From Anastatus disparis (taxonomy: Eukaryota > Arthropoda > Insecta > Hymenoptera > Eupelmidae): 64,000 nt of DNA. Numbering within the stretch: position 1 is the first letter of the stretch; each line of letters starts with the position of its first letter. The notes under the pieces are model-generated. The model saw only the letters and a program-made list of their open reading frames with translations. It did no database searches and was not told the origin of the DNA. Positions 29,291-42,624 of the stretch are shown here, piece by piece. The position numbers and the translations under genes are program-made. The stretch lies in NCBI GenBank assembly GCA_017163975.1, contig JAFFSR010000251.1, positions 6,448,001 through 6,512,000 of the forward strand, read 5' to 3'.

Positions 29291-31586
29291 TTAATCCATA
29301 GTTTTGATGAATTCAACTGCTGAACAGAATTGCGTCCACCAGTATTGTTTTTCACCTTCCAATTGATTTCCGTAAAAGCTATTGACATACTGTATCGTCG
29401 AAAGTAGCGACGGAGGATTTGTCTGTAAGAAAGGTTAAGTATTGGAAATTCGAAATTACATCCGTATAGATTTTAATGTTTATGTTATTGATTGATCTTA
29501 ATAATCAATTGTTTATTTAATTCATTATTATTTTTTTTTCAATAACAAAGGATTTAACTAGAGAAAATGCGCGAGTAAAACAATTCGCCTTCAAGTTTGT
29601 AGCCGTGAAAGCGAATTATCACCTTCATTACATAAAAAACGTGTTATTCGTATTAGTACACGTGTTTTAATATCATATAACAGAGAAACCATATACCGGT
29701 TTAAATCATTTATAAACTGAGCAATAAGAGATGTAGACACGACATTTACTTCGTTTTCTTATAATAAATAAATTTTAATTATTTGCTGAAAATATTCTTA
29801 CATAGGAAAATTGAAAAAAATTAAAGGTTTTTTTCTGTAAGTTATTTTATGTTTTTTTAGTCGTACAAAAGTTTAGATGTTGATAAAACTGAAGACTGTA
29901 TTCTTTAAAATAACAATTATTGATTAATAAAAATTCATATATTGCTCTTCTTAATCTTATCTGATTAATGCAAAATTTTTTTAAATAAAATTTACAATGA
30001 TTTAGTAAAAAAAAGTTATACTGAATAAAGATTAATTTAGAAGATATAAATTTCAAAACAATCATATAGATATGTATGAAAAATAAATTAATCCTTTTTT
30101 TATCATCACATTAATTCTTTTTCTATTTTTCATATAAAATGTAAATTTTAATTATTCAATTATATTCTTTGTTACTCACCTTTATAATAACGTAAACAAG
30201 CACAGGGATAAGATCATCAGCGGCAGGTATACCGCGTTCAGAGGCCATCGAAAGTAAATTCATAATGGTAGTAGCACATCGAAAAACACATTGCAACTTG
30301 TCTCGCGGTGTTTTATAAGCTGAAATGACAGCAAGTTCAGCTTGGGCCCAGGGCCAAGGACATTCATAATGATACACTTTAGGAATGCGTAGATCTTTAT
30401 GATTAGGTGTAATAATTTTGGCGAGCTTTTTTATATGGTCGTGGAAGACATGATCACGATGTGTATCGCCATCACCATTTGGGTATAAAGCATATTTATA
30501 AACAGCGGCCATCACTGTACGCTCTACCACAGTACGTGCAAGTTCTAGTTGACCGCAACTGGCAGCTATTAAAATGTTATAAATATTTTTCTAAGTTGAA
30601 AATGGATTGCAATATTTGAAGTTTATGAAATTATGAGTAAAGAATTACATTTACAATATATAAATTCTTATTAATATTTATACTTAAGCATAATATAATG
30701 CTTTTCATACCTTGCCATATTGGATCGTTTTCCAGTTCTGTGTGTAACCTATTCAAGAAGTTATCAACTAAATCTTGTTTTTCGTCAGAAACGGTTAACT
30801 TTTTAAATTCTTCGCAAAACCTTTGAACATGCATTTCTCGTTTCTCTAAGAATACTCTGACACACACTGATACTAAATGACTATTTACAGCATCTCGGTC
30901 ACATTTCACTCGTTCTCCCAATCTACAATAACAGATAATATTTTGTTATACATAAGCAGATAAAAAAAATTGAATCTTTAAAAATTAATTTTTCAGAATT
31001 TATTAAGGTAATTGATCTCTTGCATATAAAAATTGTTTAAAATTAATATCAATACTTTTAAGATTCAATCCTTTGAAATTTGGTTGATAACTAATATTAT
31101 ATCATAAGCAAGTAGTTCAAATTTTATAACAGTTTAGTATTTATAAAATTGAAATGCAGAACTTTAAAGCATAAATTTTTATAAAATAAAAATTATTGAA
31201 ATTGAAACTTCGAAAATCTATATTTTAATTTTGGTGCTACTACAAACAAATTTAAAAGTATTTACTGTGACTAAATTTTTAATGTAAGTTGAAAACTTTT
31301 TAAAATTAAATTCTTATAATATCACATACCGATCTAAATGTGCTATTGTTGACAATAGACCTTGTCGACATCTGATCAAATAAGCAATATACGGCGATCG
31401 TTTTTGATAATCTTCCCCAAGAGATTTAAATAATTTTCTACATCCATCTTCGTTAAATAACCTAACGCAACGAAGAGTTTCGTGTAGATGAGCGATCAAC
31501 GCTCGATCCTGTAAATTAATAGCTTCAGCCAATTGAAGCTGCAGGAAGGCAACTAATTCATTCTCTTTTTGCATCCATGAATTTCT
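29291..31586 (-). CDS. Gapvd1: Gapvd1 exons 14-17: helical bundle and VPS9 GEF domain
   Basis: Exons 31586-31330, 30922-30711, 30565-30180 and 29422-29291 encode residues 1231-1558. The VPS9 core is split by the last intron after PVLVYVIIK. It contains ADDLIPVL (D1503, P1507) and QYWWTQF (Y1542, T1545), which match the residues needed for Rab5 exchange in Rabex-5 (D313, P317, Y354, T357). The protein ends AVEFIKTMD then TAA at 29291-29293. Confidence 0.93.
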
Positions 31587-34500
31587 CTATCATATGAAAA
31601 TATAATGATTTTAATATTAAGTAAAAAATATTTTTTTCTAATTTTTGATTTATTAGTTTTTATTGACATTCACCTCAGAAATATTCGTCCATGGGACATG
31701 TTGCAAGTCTGCAGTGCTTAGAACCATCCGAAGTTTTCTTTTAGCATCCGCGAAAGCAAATGATATTTCAACGTTATTAGGATCTATGAAAAGCCTTTCA
31801 TCTTCAACTTCTTTTGTTCGTGATTGCGTACTTTCTACAGATGCTGTATCACTATTGGCACTCGGTTTCCTTCTATACTTTGCTAATATGTCTTCTGTGG
31901 TATCTGCAACAACATAATTATTTTATAAATTAATCAGAATAAAATATTTAATAAATTAAAAGAAAAAATGAATTTTAATTTTATAAATAAGAAGCTGATA
32001 TAAATTTGTATTTTCACAAATTTTTATAATGATTCTCATCTTGGATATTCATAAAATCATTGAATCTTTGAAAATTTCAGAAGGTATTAACTTACCACTA
32101 TTTACACTGCAGGTAGAAGTAGCATCCTCGGACATAATCCTACGTAATCTATGTCTGCTATCACCGCATGCTAAACTTCCATCATTTCCTGAATCGGATA
32201 ATCCTCTTTCATAACACCTTGATAATTCATCAGATCCTCTGAGAGATTTGCCCCTACGATTCCTGAGCGACATTTTCAATTTTCCGAAAAAACCACGTTT
32301 AGCTTTTTGCTCATCATCAAGCATTTCTTTGTCACCGCGTTCTGCTGTCATGTCAAAACTTATACTTTTAGGTATAGCGCCTGTTGAGCTTGTTGGTTTT
32401 GAACAATTAACGCTTGCATTATCAGTCATGTCACCACCACCAATAGCACCTGCACAATCGTTATTACTACAATTGTTTTGTTGTATAGTTAGGTGTGAAG
32501 CAGCATCGGACATTGATTGGTTGATGGTTTTGACGACACGAGGTTCTGAGCCAGAGCTACTACTAGACGTTAAACTTGCTGTACTGAGCCTTACTACTAC
32601 GTCACCATTACCAGTCATTAACTCACCCAAACCCTATTGAAAAAAGTGAAATTGTTTATTTAGTTATTAAAAAATTCATTATGAGATGCTTCAGTGTTAT
32701 ATAGAAAAATTAAAAATTATTCAAGTCTGATAAAGATATAAAAAATTGTTTAATATGAAAATGGTGTTCAAAATAATAATTAAAATTTGTAAAAACTTCT
32801 TAAAACTTGTTATTTGCGTTTAAAAAAAGATAGAAAATTTCTTTAGAATATTGACGTTACCGTTTTTACATCTCCATTAGGTAGTTTTTGACCCGGGGCT
32901 GTTGGTGCATTAATATGATTAGCTAATAAAAGCGCTGGTGCAACAGCGGCTGCTCCAATGTGATTACTTGTACCAGTTTCTTGTCCATCTCCAGCACTTT
33001 TAGCGCCATCGATTTGTAATTTATCGATCAGATGAACCAGTCGATCTTCAGCAACAGGTTTGCCATATAATCCACCACTAATACTGTTGGCATTGCTGTC
33101 AACATAGTCCATTGTATTGCGTCGGTAATCAGATCTAGTACCACCTCTACCAGTTACATTTGATGATGATGGTGATAGAGGTGTTGTTGGTGATGATGGT
33201 ACCGTTACGATAGAACGCGCCAGCGCTTCCTCTCGTATTGGTCGGAAAAATGCATTACCTGCATTATCCATCACTATAAATGTACAAAATATACAATAGA
33301 TTAAATATTTAAACAAGTGATTGAATATTTATAGTAGTCTTATTGTGTTTAATAAAAATCACATTTAAATATTAAAATATAATAAAAAACTGATTTATTA
33401 TATTCTTACATTGATTAACTGGTGGTGGTGTATCTTCACCTCCTTCTGGTTCACCACGACTTTCAATTTCTGATCTTGCTGTATCATCCGATCTGAAAAT
33501 ATTTTTTTAATAAATTAATAATCAGATAAATTTCTTATTACTATCTTATTAATCATTAATTTTTTTATAATTCAATTTTAAATAATACTTTTTTGAAATA
33601 GTATTAAAAAATGTTAATAAAATATACCTCGCAACACTGGCTGTATCATCAGTATCAACTTCCGTCATCCTTTCAGAATCACTTGCTAGTACGTCTGTGC
33701 TCCATGCTTCTGAAGCAGTCTCGCTAACATCGAGATTTGGAATAGGTTCTGGAACTAATTGAGGTGGTTGTGGTTGTTCTGCAGGAGGAAGAAATGGAAA
33801 ACGATCTTGCTGTTCTACAAGCTCACTATCTGATGCTAAAACATCCGTTGACCATGTATCTGATACTAATGATATTGTTTCATCTCCTAAAATATTAAAA
33901 AGTGTTGAATTTAAAAACAAGAAATTAAAATTAGTTGATTTAATTTCGAAAAAATATATTGTATAATTATTAACATACCTTCCATAAGTTTTTTAATTTC
34001 GAACTTGCAAAATTTATCATCGATATCAGACCGACTTTGTTTTGTAGAGATAGTTGGTGGAGTAAGGTCATTTTGTCGGTTTTCTCCACCACCACGACCT
34101 TCGTCACCTTCTGTAATTTGGGAAGATGGAGTGTCCCGTCCTATAAATCAATGTCGTTGATAATTTATGACAACATAAAAAGGTAACCTATTATAATATA
34201 TCTTAAAATTTATATCTTAAAATAATATATCTTAAAATTTACCAGAAATATTTGGTGTTCCTCTACCAGATACATTTGCGGAAACCATATCCGATAAATT
34301 GTCATTTTGATCCTCAGTTTCAAGTTCTAATGAGGAAGCAACACTGTGATTAGAAGCTGCTTCGGAAACAGCTTCTAAATTATCCGACGTATTACCAATA
34401 GACCCTTCAAAAAGAACTAAAAAAATTTGGTTTGAGCATTGGTACAATATTAATTAGAAAAAGTAATTCAAGATGAAAAATGTACCTTCATCATGAGATA

Positions 34501-37500
34501 ACGAAAAACGAGTACGTTTTTCTTGAGTTTCAATTCTGTCATTGTTGCTTTCTCGATCATGACTATGTCCATTAGTCAACTCCTCAGGAAGATTTATTGT
34601 CATAGATTCATTTTGCATACATAAAACCTGTAAGAAAAATATTAATATTCAATATATTAATTAAAATAAAGAGTATAAATTTTTAAATAAAATTAATTTG
34701 ATATGAATGAAAATGCAGAATAATTATAAAATTTAAACCTTTTGTTCACTTAATAGTCCTACTGATTCTCCTATAACAGGACCAAAAGGTATAATTAAAA
34801 CTCCTAAAGGAGTTTTATCTGCAGTATCATCTTCAGGACCTGAAGCTCCATTAACATCATCTCCAGCATCCGATAAAGAGTTATTGCCAGAAGTTCGAGT
34901 CCCTTTACCTTTATTTACTGTTAAAAAATAATTTGTTTTTAAAGTAACAAAATAAATAATAAAGTCAAGAAAAACAGTTTCTAAAGTTATATGTTCACAA
35001 TAAGTAAAATTTGAATGAAATTTATTTTAAAGTATTTCTTAAATGTTTCTACAATGGATTTAAAAAAAATTTTTTATATAAAAGAAAATATAAAAAATTC
35101 TAACTAATATATTTTTTAAGAAATCGTGTATTATAAATTAAATGAAGCAAAAACTTATTTATTTTTTAAAACTGACCATTCTTATAAATTATAAATTATA
35201 AACCAACAAACTTCGATAAAAAAAACGTGACAAGTAATACTATTGGTCGTGTTTATTCAATGTATAAAATATTTATAACAACGATTCAAAATTATTCAAA
35301 AACCCAGTGTGTTGCTCACCTTTTCCCAAAAGACTGCGTTTGTTTGGTGTCTCTGGAGATGGATTATTTGTTGTCTTACTAGCACTAAGAACGCTCGAAG
35401 GCAACTGTGATAACATATCAGCAAGCTGTTTTTGATCAAAAGCATTCGCAATTGGGGGTACAACACCGTCAATGACTCCATCCTCTTGTGAAGCTGCTAC
35501 TGTTGCCACACTATTAACTGATTGTAAAAATGTAACCAAATTATTGAGCTCAGTTTCTGTGAATAGGGCTGCTGATCTTGACAAACCCTGCAATTTATTT
35601 GCGTCAATAATACTTGGCTCTTCTTCAAGCTCATCTAGTACACCATCCACCATTGCATCCAATATGGATGATACCGAATCTTTTTCAAATCTCCGGTAAA
35701 GATCGATCACCTAACATATAAAATAAATGATTAATTAAAAAATGAAAAGATTATAAAAAATTACATATGAGTGTTTGAACGTAATTATTAGTTTGAAAAA
35801 TGAATTTATTATATGAAAATGCTTTTATAAAATTAATATTTTCATTTTAAAATTATTTATATTAATAAAAATTATAAAAAATAAACATTACTCTCACAAA
35901 ATAAAATTTGTATTAATGTCTGCAATAAAATTATTTTTAATTAAATAGTTTGAGTAAAAGTATTTTTTTATGTTCTCAATTTATTTTATAATTATCGGTT
36001 CATCATCATTCTACATTACGTAATTATAAACAAAATTTTTATGAATGCTTGCAAAGCTTTTAATACAAAAGATCATTGGTATTTATTTAATATTCAAGAA
36101 TATTAAATAGTTAGTTAATTTTAATAAACTAAAAATGAATAGCAATATAAAGCATATTATACCTTAGGATCAATGCTCTGATACTTGATAAGTGACAGCA
36201 TCTGTAGTATTTGACCAACTTGCATAAGATTAAAGCGTGCCACATAGCTGATTGGTGCATCAGTAATGCCATATGGCTCTGGGTTTACAATAGCTGGGCA
36301 GATAAAGTACGTGAACACTAGATCGGTGCACATTGCATGAATTTCTTTGGGATCAACATTGCCATTTTTGTGTAATAATCCGGCCATTTGACGTACAAGC
36401 CAACAGACACATGTTGGAAAACAATGCATGTTTTCGCGTATGCTGACTATGAATCTTTGAGTAATACGTACTAATGAATTCACCTAAAAAAATTGCAAAA
36501 ATTTTTTAGAATAATAGATTAATTTTTAACTTGAAGATTATATAAAAATAAATGTTTTTTTAGTTAATATAAGGCATTAATTATTGTTATAATAATATTG
36601 TTACTCTAAGCATTTATTGCTTTTATTAAACTAAATTTTGTATTAAATCAGTAATTGAAATAAATTTTATTGCAAATAATAAATTTCAAATAATTATTGT
36701 TGAAAAGAAAATAAACAATTTATTTATAAACATCCTACCGTCCATTGTCTATAACGCTGTAGTTTAGTTTGATAATCTACAGTTCCTTCTTTGCCAAATT
36801 TTTTCAGTCTCTCACTAGGAGGAAATCGAATTGGTGCTTTGTCTGGATCAATATCAAGAAACATTTCATTTTCCATCAACAATTGCATAATCGGTCCATT
36901 TAATGCAGCTGTTAAAAATAGCTTAGCAGAAAAAAGGCTTTCATGAAATACAGAATAAAATCTCGAAAAAGCGCAAGTCCCATGTCGTAATAATCTTCTA
37001 GGATTATCTGATGGAACAATCTGCAGAAGCATTAGATGCCTCAATAATTTTAAAACTAAAATTTTGTCTTCTGGTAATAAACAGCTGCCATAAAGTCCAC
37101 TAGCAAGAGATTGAATGACATTTTGCATCATTTCTGGCACAATTTTATCTCCTTCGACTAAACAGGAAGCAAGTAGTTTTGGTGATGTACGTAATGAAGA
37201 CAAAAATTCTCCATATGCTATACATGGTTGGTAACGTAATTGTTTGAATACATCAATAAATCGAGAATTTTCTAAAATATTTGCTCTTTGACAACAAGAT
37301 GCTGGAGTACAATCAGGTCTTGCTACAATCAAACGGTTTAGATTTATTCTCTGTTGAGCTGTAATCCATGCTTGCTGTGCCAAATCTGATGATAAATATA
37401 GCACCTAAAATATTGAATACAATAAATCTATTTCATTGAACTGTATATATTTGATTTTATATAGTAAAGTATAATTAAGGTTACATTTTATAATATATTA

Positions 37501-37794
37501 TGTAAATATGTAAATTATTAGAAATCAATAGTGAGTAATAGCATTTTATTAAATTTCATTCATATTTAAAGTTTATAAAAAGGATTATTAAAAAATAACT
37601 TGTTTATCCTAACCTCAATTAATAATTTTTTATTATATAAAAAATTTCATTATTTTACTTACTCTTTCATTTAGAGATTGCAAATTTTGTTGTTCTGAGT
37701 TGACAAACAATCGTTCTTGGCGCAAGTGTCCAGCCAATTCAATCATATCCCACTGAAGGGTTCCCAAAGATTCAACACTATTTACTGAAGACAT
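29291..37794 (-). CDS. Gapvd1: Gapvd1/RME-6: RasGAP and VPS9 domain protein, complete
   Basis: Seventeen coding exons, read from high to low coordinates: 37794-37663, 37404-36739, 36483-36163, 35710-35320, 34917-34739, 34627-34486, 34416-34243, 34140-33979, 33886-33628, 33492-33410, 33273-32861, 32633-32096, 31903-31674, 31586-31330, 30922-30711, 30565-30180, 29422-29291. All introns are GT-AG and every phase agrees. The total is 4677 nt, 1558 aa (human GAPVD1 is just under 1500). Residues about 130-370 form the RasGAP domain ([14 protein letters not shown] motif). Residues 504-1230 are acidic and low complexity, with the family's paired WSTDVL-SDSE motifs. Residues about 1400-1558 are the VPS9 domain, with catalytic-site D1503, P1507, Y1542 and T1545. 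Known role of the family: a Rab5 exchange factor on clathrin-coated vesicles and early endosomes, linked to receptor uptake and insulin signalling. The start is chosen because [16 protein letters not shown] is the first Met after a 5' UTR splice acceptor. Compact introns (mostly 70-400 bases) contrast with Cam. Confidence 0.95.
32096..34917 (-). CDS. Gapvd1: Gapvd1 exons 5-12: acidic, Ser/Gly-rich central region
   Basis: Eight exons encode residues about 504-1153. The sequence is rich in Ser, Asp, Glu and Asn, with few hydrophobic stretches, so it is probably disordered. Exon 9 (33886-33628) carries two copies of an [16 protein letters not shown] motif about 45 residues apart; vertebrate GAPVD1 also has two such motifs. 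A basic patch ([17 protein letters not shown]) in exon 12 corresponds in position to the basic segment of the vertebrate protein. This region is expected to bind trafficking partners and be phosphorylated. Confidence 0.85.
36163..37404 (-). CDS. Gapvd1: Gapvd1 exons 2-3: RasGAP domain
   Basis: Two exons (37404-36739 and 36483-36163) encode residues 45-373. Recognisable blocks are [37 protein letters not shown] and [15 protein letters not shown], which align with the GAPVD1 RasGAP region. The canonical FLR signature before the ICPA motif of RasGAPs reads FTY here. As I recall, vertebrate GAPVD1 also diverges at that place, so this is a family trait rather than decay. The 255-base intron between them is AT-rich. 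Confidence 0.92.
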
Positions 37795-39155
37795 TGTACG
37801 TATCTATCTAAAAATTAAAAAAAAAATTAATAATCTTTTAGTATTTATATCATTCTTTGTTATAAATGCAAAGAATATTAGACTTATTAAAAATTAGAAA
37901 CTGTCACTTAAGGTATCGTATTTATTGATTAGAAAGACTTAGACTTATTAACAAAGATTATGTAAAAGACAAAGTCACAAAAAAATAGTAGATACCAAAT
38001 AAATAATACTTGAAATTATAAAATAAAAATAATGTAGCTTACCTTTATATGGTAGTATTAAAAACTATTATTAAAAATACTGCATCTATGTATCGCCCAT
38101 TCTTAAAATATTTAAATCTGATGAAATCTTTCGACTTCAAATTCTTATAATTTGATTAAATAAGTTTTTCAAAAACTCTGTTACAAAACTTAATGTAATC
38201 CAGCCAGCTAGTACAGTAGAACAAATTGAAAAATGACCAAGGCATAATTTGCAAATTTTATTATATCTTGATCGAAGATATTCGATTGAAAATTTTTCTG
38301 ATGACTATATACCTAACTAATAGGTAACAACAATACCATTGCTCTTAATTTAATGATTTTTTTTCTCCTTTTTCTTGCTCCTCCTTATCAAGGTCAGGCT
38401 CAATTCAGTCTCTTTAGTAAATGAGTATAGAAAAAAACGGATTGACTACAGATGCTTTCTTTTTTAGTAGTCAGTATATACGAGTATTGTGATAGTATTT
38501 CCATTAATTCTCATCTGTACCATGTGTGAAAAATATCCCATGTACGCATCTCTTATTTTTTAATCATCAATCAATGTTTATCATTCTGGAAAATCCAGGT
38601 TTCTCTCTCCCTGTTTGTGTATACATACGTAAAAAAAAATATCTTCAATCAGCTGGGTGTTTTAGCGAAAGGATGCTTACCGAAGATTTGTAGCAATAGC
38701 GTGTGTCCCTAGAAAGATAATAGAAAAAGACAAAAGCGTCAGTGAAAACTTAATAGATTTAAATGATTTTCTTACAAATATATAGAATTACATCAATATC
38801 CTCGAATGGAGTTTTCTCTTTTTTTTTCTTTCTCGTCGAAAAGAGAAAAAAAAATTTCTAAGTACTACAACATTATGTCAAAAGTGATATCGTGTTGTCT
38901 CCCACACCAATGATCTACAAACCACACACGCATATCACAACACCAAAGCGAACGAACACATATAGATATATACAAATAAAAAAATAATACAACAGCAACA
39001 CCTCCCCCCAAAAAAGAAGATGAATTGGAAGATTGTGTCGCGACTGCTGCAACACTATCATAAACCACGCAACAAAAGACGCTGATTCCAGCGCTAACTA
39101 GGCGGCAGGTAGTCAAAGTTTGCACAGGTTTTTCCATTCGCCGCCACTGCCAGTG
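37795..39155 (-). promoter_or_regulatory. Gapvd1: Gapvd1 5' UTR exons and promoter region
   Basis: A splice acceptor (TTTTTAG) abuts 37806, so the start codon lies in an exon with about 12 bases of leader. Two minus-strand donors upstream, AAAG|GTAAGC (exon end at 38043) and TTCG|GTAAGC (exon end at 38681), could close alternative non-coding first exons. A GC-richer block near 39070-39155 (minus-strand CACTGGCAGTGGCGGCG) looks like the core promoter. Two donors imply alternative starts or a cassette exon; transcript data would settle which. Confidence 0.5.
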
Positions 39156-40629
39156 ATTCTATACTTTCAATTTTTTTTCGTTCTCTCTCTCAATAAAAGT
39201 TTAACTTTTTCTCTGCATAATATTAATGGTTTGTTCAATAGTGTCACGTGCATTTCTAATTATATTAGAAAATACCTTATAATTTATATTGCAACTAGGA
39301 AAATTTTTGAATAATTATATCAAAATTTTCAATCCTTTTACTTATATGTTTTGTGCTAAGAAATATATCTATGCAAACGTTTTAACTTAAAATATTGAAA
39401 GCTAAGATGTATTTATTAATGAAAAAAAAATGAAAAACAATTATTTAATCATGCTATTATTAATTTATGGTAGATGACCAAATTATAGATTTATTTTAAT
39501 ATGGAATATTTTATTTATTATTATTTGAAAACTTCGAATCAATATTTAAGTTTTTACTGTTTATTAAAAAAATGATTTCCACTGTATTTTGCTAATGATT
39601 ATATAATTAGTATTAATTATTATTACATAATTTTAAATTATGCTACATTTTTCATTTAATCAAATAATAAAAATCAACTTTATGCACGGATCAATCATAA
39701 AATTTATAATTTTTATAAAATCAAAATTTACTTATTTTAAATGAATTAATCAGAAAATAAAAATTTACATATTCAAGAAATTGTGATTGTGAATCTCAAA
39801 GTCAAAGAATGTCTGATGTCTTTTTTTAAATTTATAATATATAGTTCGTTCGATATTTACTAGATGCCGGTAAACTGTTTAAGTAATCAACAGTTGATAA
39901 AATAGTATTCACTTTAATAATATAAAGTTCTATTCCATTTAAATTCTTACATAAATTGTGAAAAGTGCAAAATTTTGTTGAAAAAAAATGTTAATCGCTA
40001 TTAGATCATAACCATTTGTTTTCTTGGTTTACAACTTTTTCTTACTTCACTTGATAACGAAACAATGACTACATTGTTAGAATTTTTTCTTAGAAAAATT
40101 GCGGACAATTAAAATATCAATAAATAACAGACTTGTAAACAAAAAATAAAGACGATAAAAAATTTAAAAAACGTACGTAAACAAAGAAATGTAATCATTG
40201 TAAAGTGTAATAATAAATAGTTTTATGTGTGTATACTTATTATGAGAAAATTTAAATACTTATGTAACAATTTTTTGTAATATCTGCAAATTTTGATTTC
40301 AATCATATAGTTATTGCATTAAAAACATTAGTTCATTTTAAGTACATTATAAGTGCACGCTAAAAAAGGAATCCATAATCCTTGACGTATCATACTGAAA
40401 TGTGGGAAGAAAATAACAATAAAAAGTAAGTCTAATAATAATTTGTAAAATGATATTTTTTTCTTGATTAAATTATTAAAAAGCCCTAGAATCATTTTTT
40501 TTAATTGTTAACTTTTTTTTATATATTTTAATTATTTTAAAATTTCATGATTTAACATATAGTAATTGAATCAACAATTAATATAATTTTTGTAATATAA
40601 TTTTTTTCATTTGCTAACATCTATTAAAG
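39156..40629. other. AT-rich DNA upstream of Gapvd1
   Basis: Low-complexity AT sequence. A short frame at 40400-40425 (ATGTGGGAAGAAAATAAC...) ends in a good donor, GTAAGT, but does not join in frame with the exon-like stretch at 40630. No gene can be called. Confidence 0.4.
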
Positions 40630-41418
40630 TTTACATGGACGACGAAGTTATTAAATATTTTTATCATATTCCAGATATACGTTTACAGGTACAAAATTTT
40701 AAATTCTAATTTTTATTATAGCTTCTGAGTAAATTTATGGAAAGCTTAACAAGTAAGAAATAAACATTGCGTAAAAATTTGATTATAGAATTTTTCATTG
40801 AAAAAAGATTACAAATTAAATCTCACTTTTAGTGAGAATCACTTATATTTATTTTATAAATTTAAATACTTTTCGTATTTAATTTAATTAAAGTATACAT
40901 ATATTATTTTGATTTATTTTTCTATCAGGAAGTCAACGTACCAAATCTTTATTCCAAAATATCATAATTACAAAAGTTATGTTATTATCATCCACATTAA
41001 TCACGAATATGATATTGCTTTCGGTGAAAAATCAATCTTTCATCTAGACGAAATGGACGTTGACCTTGTCTTTAAATTAATTCATCCTTCCATTATTACT
41101 TCCTGTATTAAATTAATTTTCATCATTATTTTTTTTTCTTTCTTTTTTTCTTTTATAATATACAAACAAGCGTTAAAAGTTAAAATAAAAAAGGTGAAAA
41201 AATAAAAGAAAGAAATAAAAAAAATCAATTCTTTAATATCCCAGTTCATCTTATGAACAAAAGCTTTAGGAAATATACGCGATGACGATATGTGCACATG
41301 TATAATACGTATATATAAACGAAACGTTAAAAAAAATGTAGGTCATTGTCAAAAGGAAGGAGAACCTGGCAATACATCGAGATCACGGAAGTCCATAAAA
41401 AGCGTTTCCGAGGAATGA
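40630..41418 (+). other. Exon-like short open stretches, unknown
   Basis: Stretch 40630-40688 has an acceptor (TTAAAG) and a donor (CAG|GTACAA). It contains MDDEVIKYFYHIPDIRLQ from ATG at 40635. Spliced to 40929 (acceptor TTTTCTATCAG) it continues EVNVPNLYSKIS and stops at 40965-40967, a 30-residue peptide. In another frame 40929 runs on as a 92-codon frame rich in Ile/Phe. A further acceptor at 41341 opens HCQKEGEPGNTSRSRKS and stops at 41418. I recognise no family. It may be a small fast-evolving gene divergent from Gapvd1, or chance. Confidence 0.2.
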
Positions 41419-42465
41419 ATATGTTACTTATATAGCTTTTCATATATCCTGGCGCATTATGTGACATTAAATTTTATTGTACGATGACTTTTGGAAAAAC
41501 GTATTGCCGGCCGGTTTCGTACAATGTTAGCTTTTTTTTACGGCATTTATGTTTTCATTAAATCAATCCTTTTCTTTTTTATTTTTACCGTTTTCAGTGA
41601 TATCTTTAACTCTTTTTTTATTGTAATTTGTTTTACTGCATTATTTAATTCTCTTCACTTCATAATAAAAATACTATTTTTACGATTTTTTTAATAAAAA
41701 ATCGGATGTGAAGTCGATCGTGTTAATGTTGGCATGTTTCATACATCGATTATAAAATATCTTATTCACATTAAGGTAAAAATATGATATATAATTTTAG
41801 ACCCAGAGAATTAAGATTTAAAAAAAATTTTTAAAGAATATAATTTCAACAAAATTGATAAATGATGAATTATTTTTAGTTTTCTATTATGAAGTAGATT
41901 TGTAAGATAGTATTGTTAAAATGTTACTAATTAAAATATTTAATTTTTTAAAACTTTTTTTATTCTAAAAAATACAACTGTGTATACTGATAAATTTTTA
42001 TTTAAAAATTAAATTTTCATATTACATTAAAAACTTGCGTTTTATAACCAAAATATAAAAATTTTTATCATCAGAAATACATTGCGAATTTAAATTAATA
42101 ACAAGTATACATATTTTTACTGAATACATATAATAATTAAATTTTTGAGTTTACTTTTGTATTTATCAGTAAACGTATAACGCTAATTTAATTTAGATAA
42201 AACAATGCAGAATAATTCTAAATTAAAAAAATTATTAAATGTTTTGTAAATTAAAATTATTTAAAATTCAAAAACTATAATAAAATTTCTGAATAATTTA
42301 AAAAAATTATTGATATATCGACAAAATAATATAATTCGTTTCTTATTACTTGTTATTAAGAAAAAATAAAAATTATTCGAGATATTTTTTCTATTTACGG
42401 TAGTATCATTATAATAGAAATAAATTTGAAAAATGCATTCTATGACAAAATCGTAAGATTTTTAG

Positions 42466-42624
42466 AGTGTACCGCTCAAGCGAACATGCAACTACATACC
42501 GTGGTTATCTAGCAAAGGATGGCAATTACCTCAATTATGCTTGAAGGCCTCGGACGTATGTACCAAGATACATAGTCCAGAATTTATACCTCAAGTGGTT
42601 ATTGACATGAAATTACAGCAATAA
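42466..42624 (+). other. 52-codon open stretch in a GC-richer islet
   Basis: Following an acceptor-like GATTTTTAG, the frame runs for 52 codons (starting SVPLKRTCNYIPWLSSKG, ending VVIDMKLQQ) to TAA at 42622-42624. Amino-acid composition is balanced, with Trp, Cys and Pro, unlike the Phe/Lys/Ile-rich chance frames around it. It has no start codon at its head, so it would have to be a terminal exon. I know no matching family. It could be a decayed transposon fragment. Confidence 0.25.

Noticed and set aside
32029..32640. Plus-strand frames opposite Gapvd1 exon 12
   Set aside because: They are shadows of the minus-strand coding exons, which have full splice and homology support.
33628..33886. 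Paired [16 protein letters not shown] motifs in Gapvd1 as a novel internal duplication
   Set aside because: Vertebrate GAPVD1 has two comparable motifs in the same region as I recall it, so the pairing is an ancient family trait.
40400..40425. ATG exon with GTAAGT donor (MWEENNNK) as the start of the 40.6-kb candidate gene
   Set aside because: It ends in phase 2. Joining it to 40630 gives a stop after eight further residues, so it does not extend either exon-like frame.
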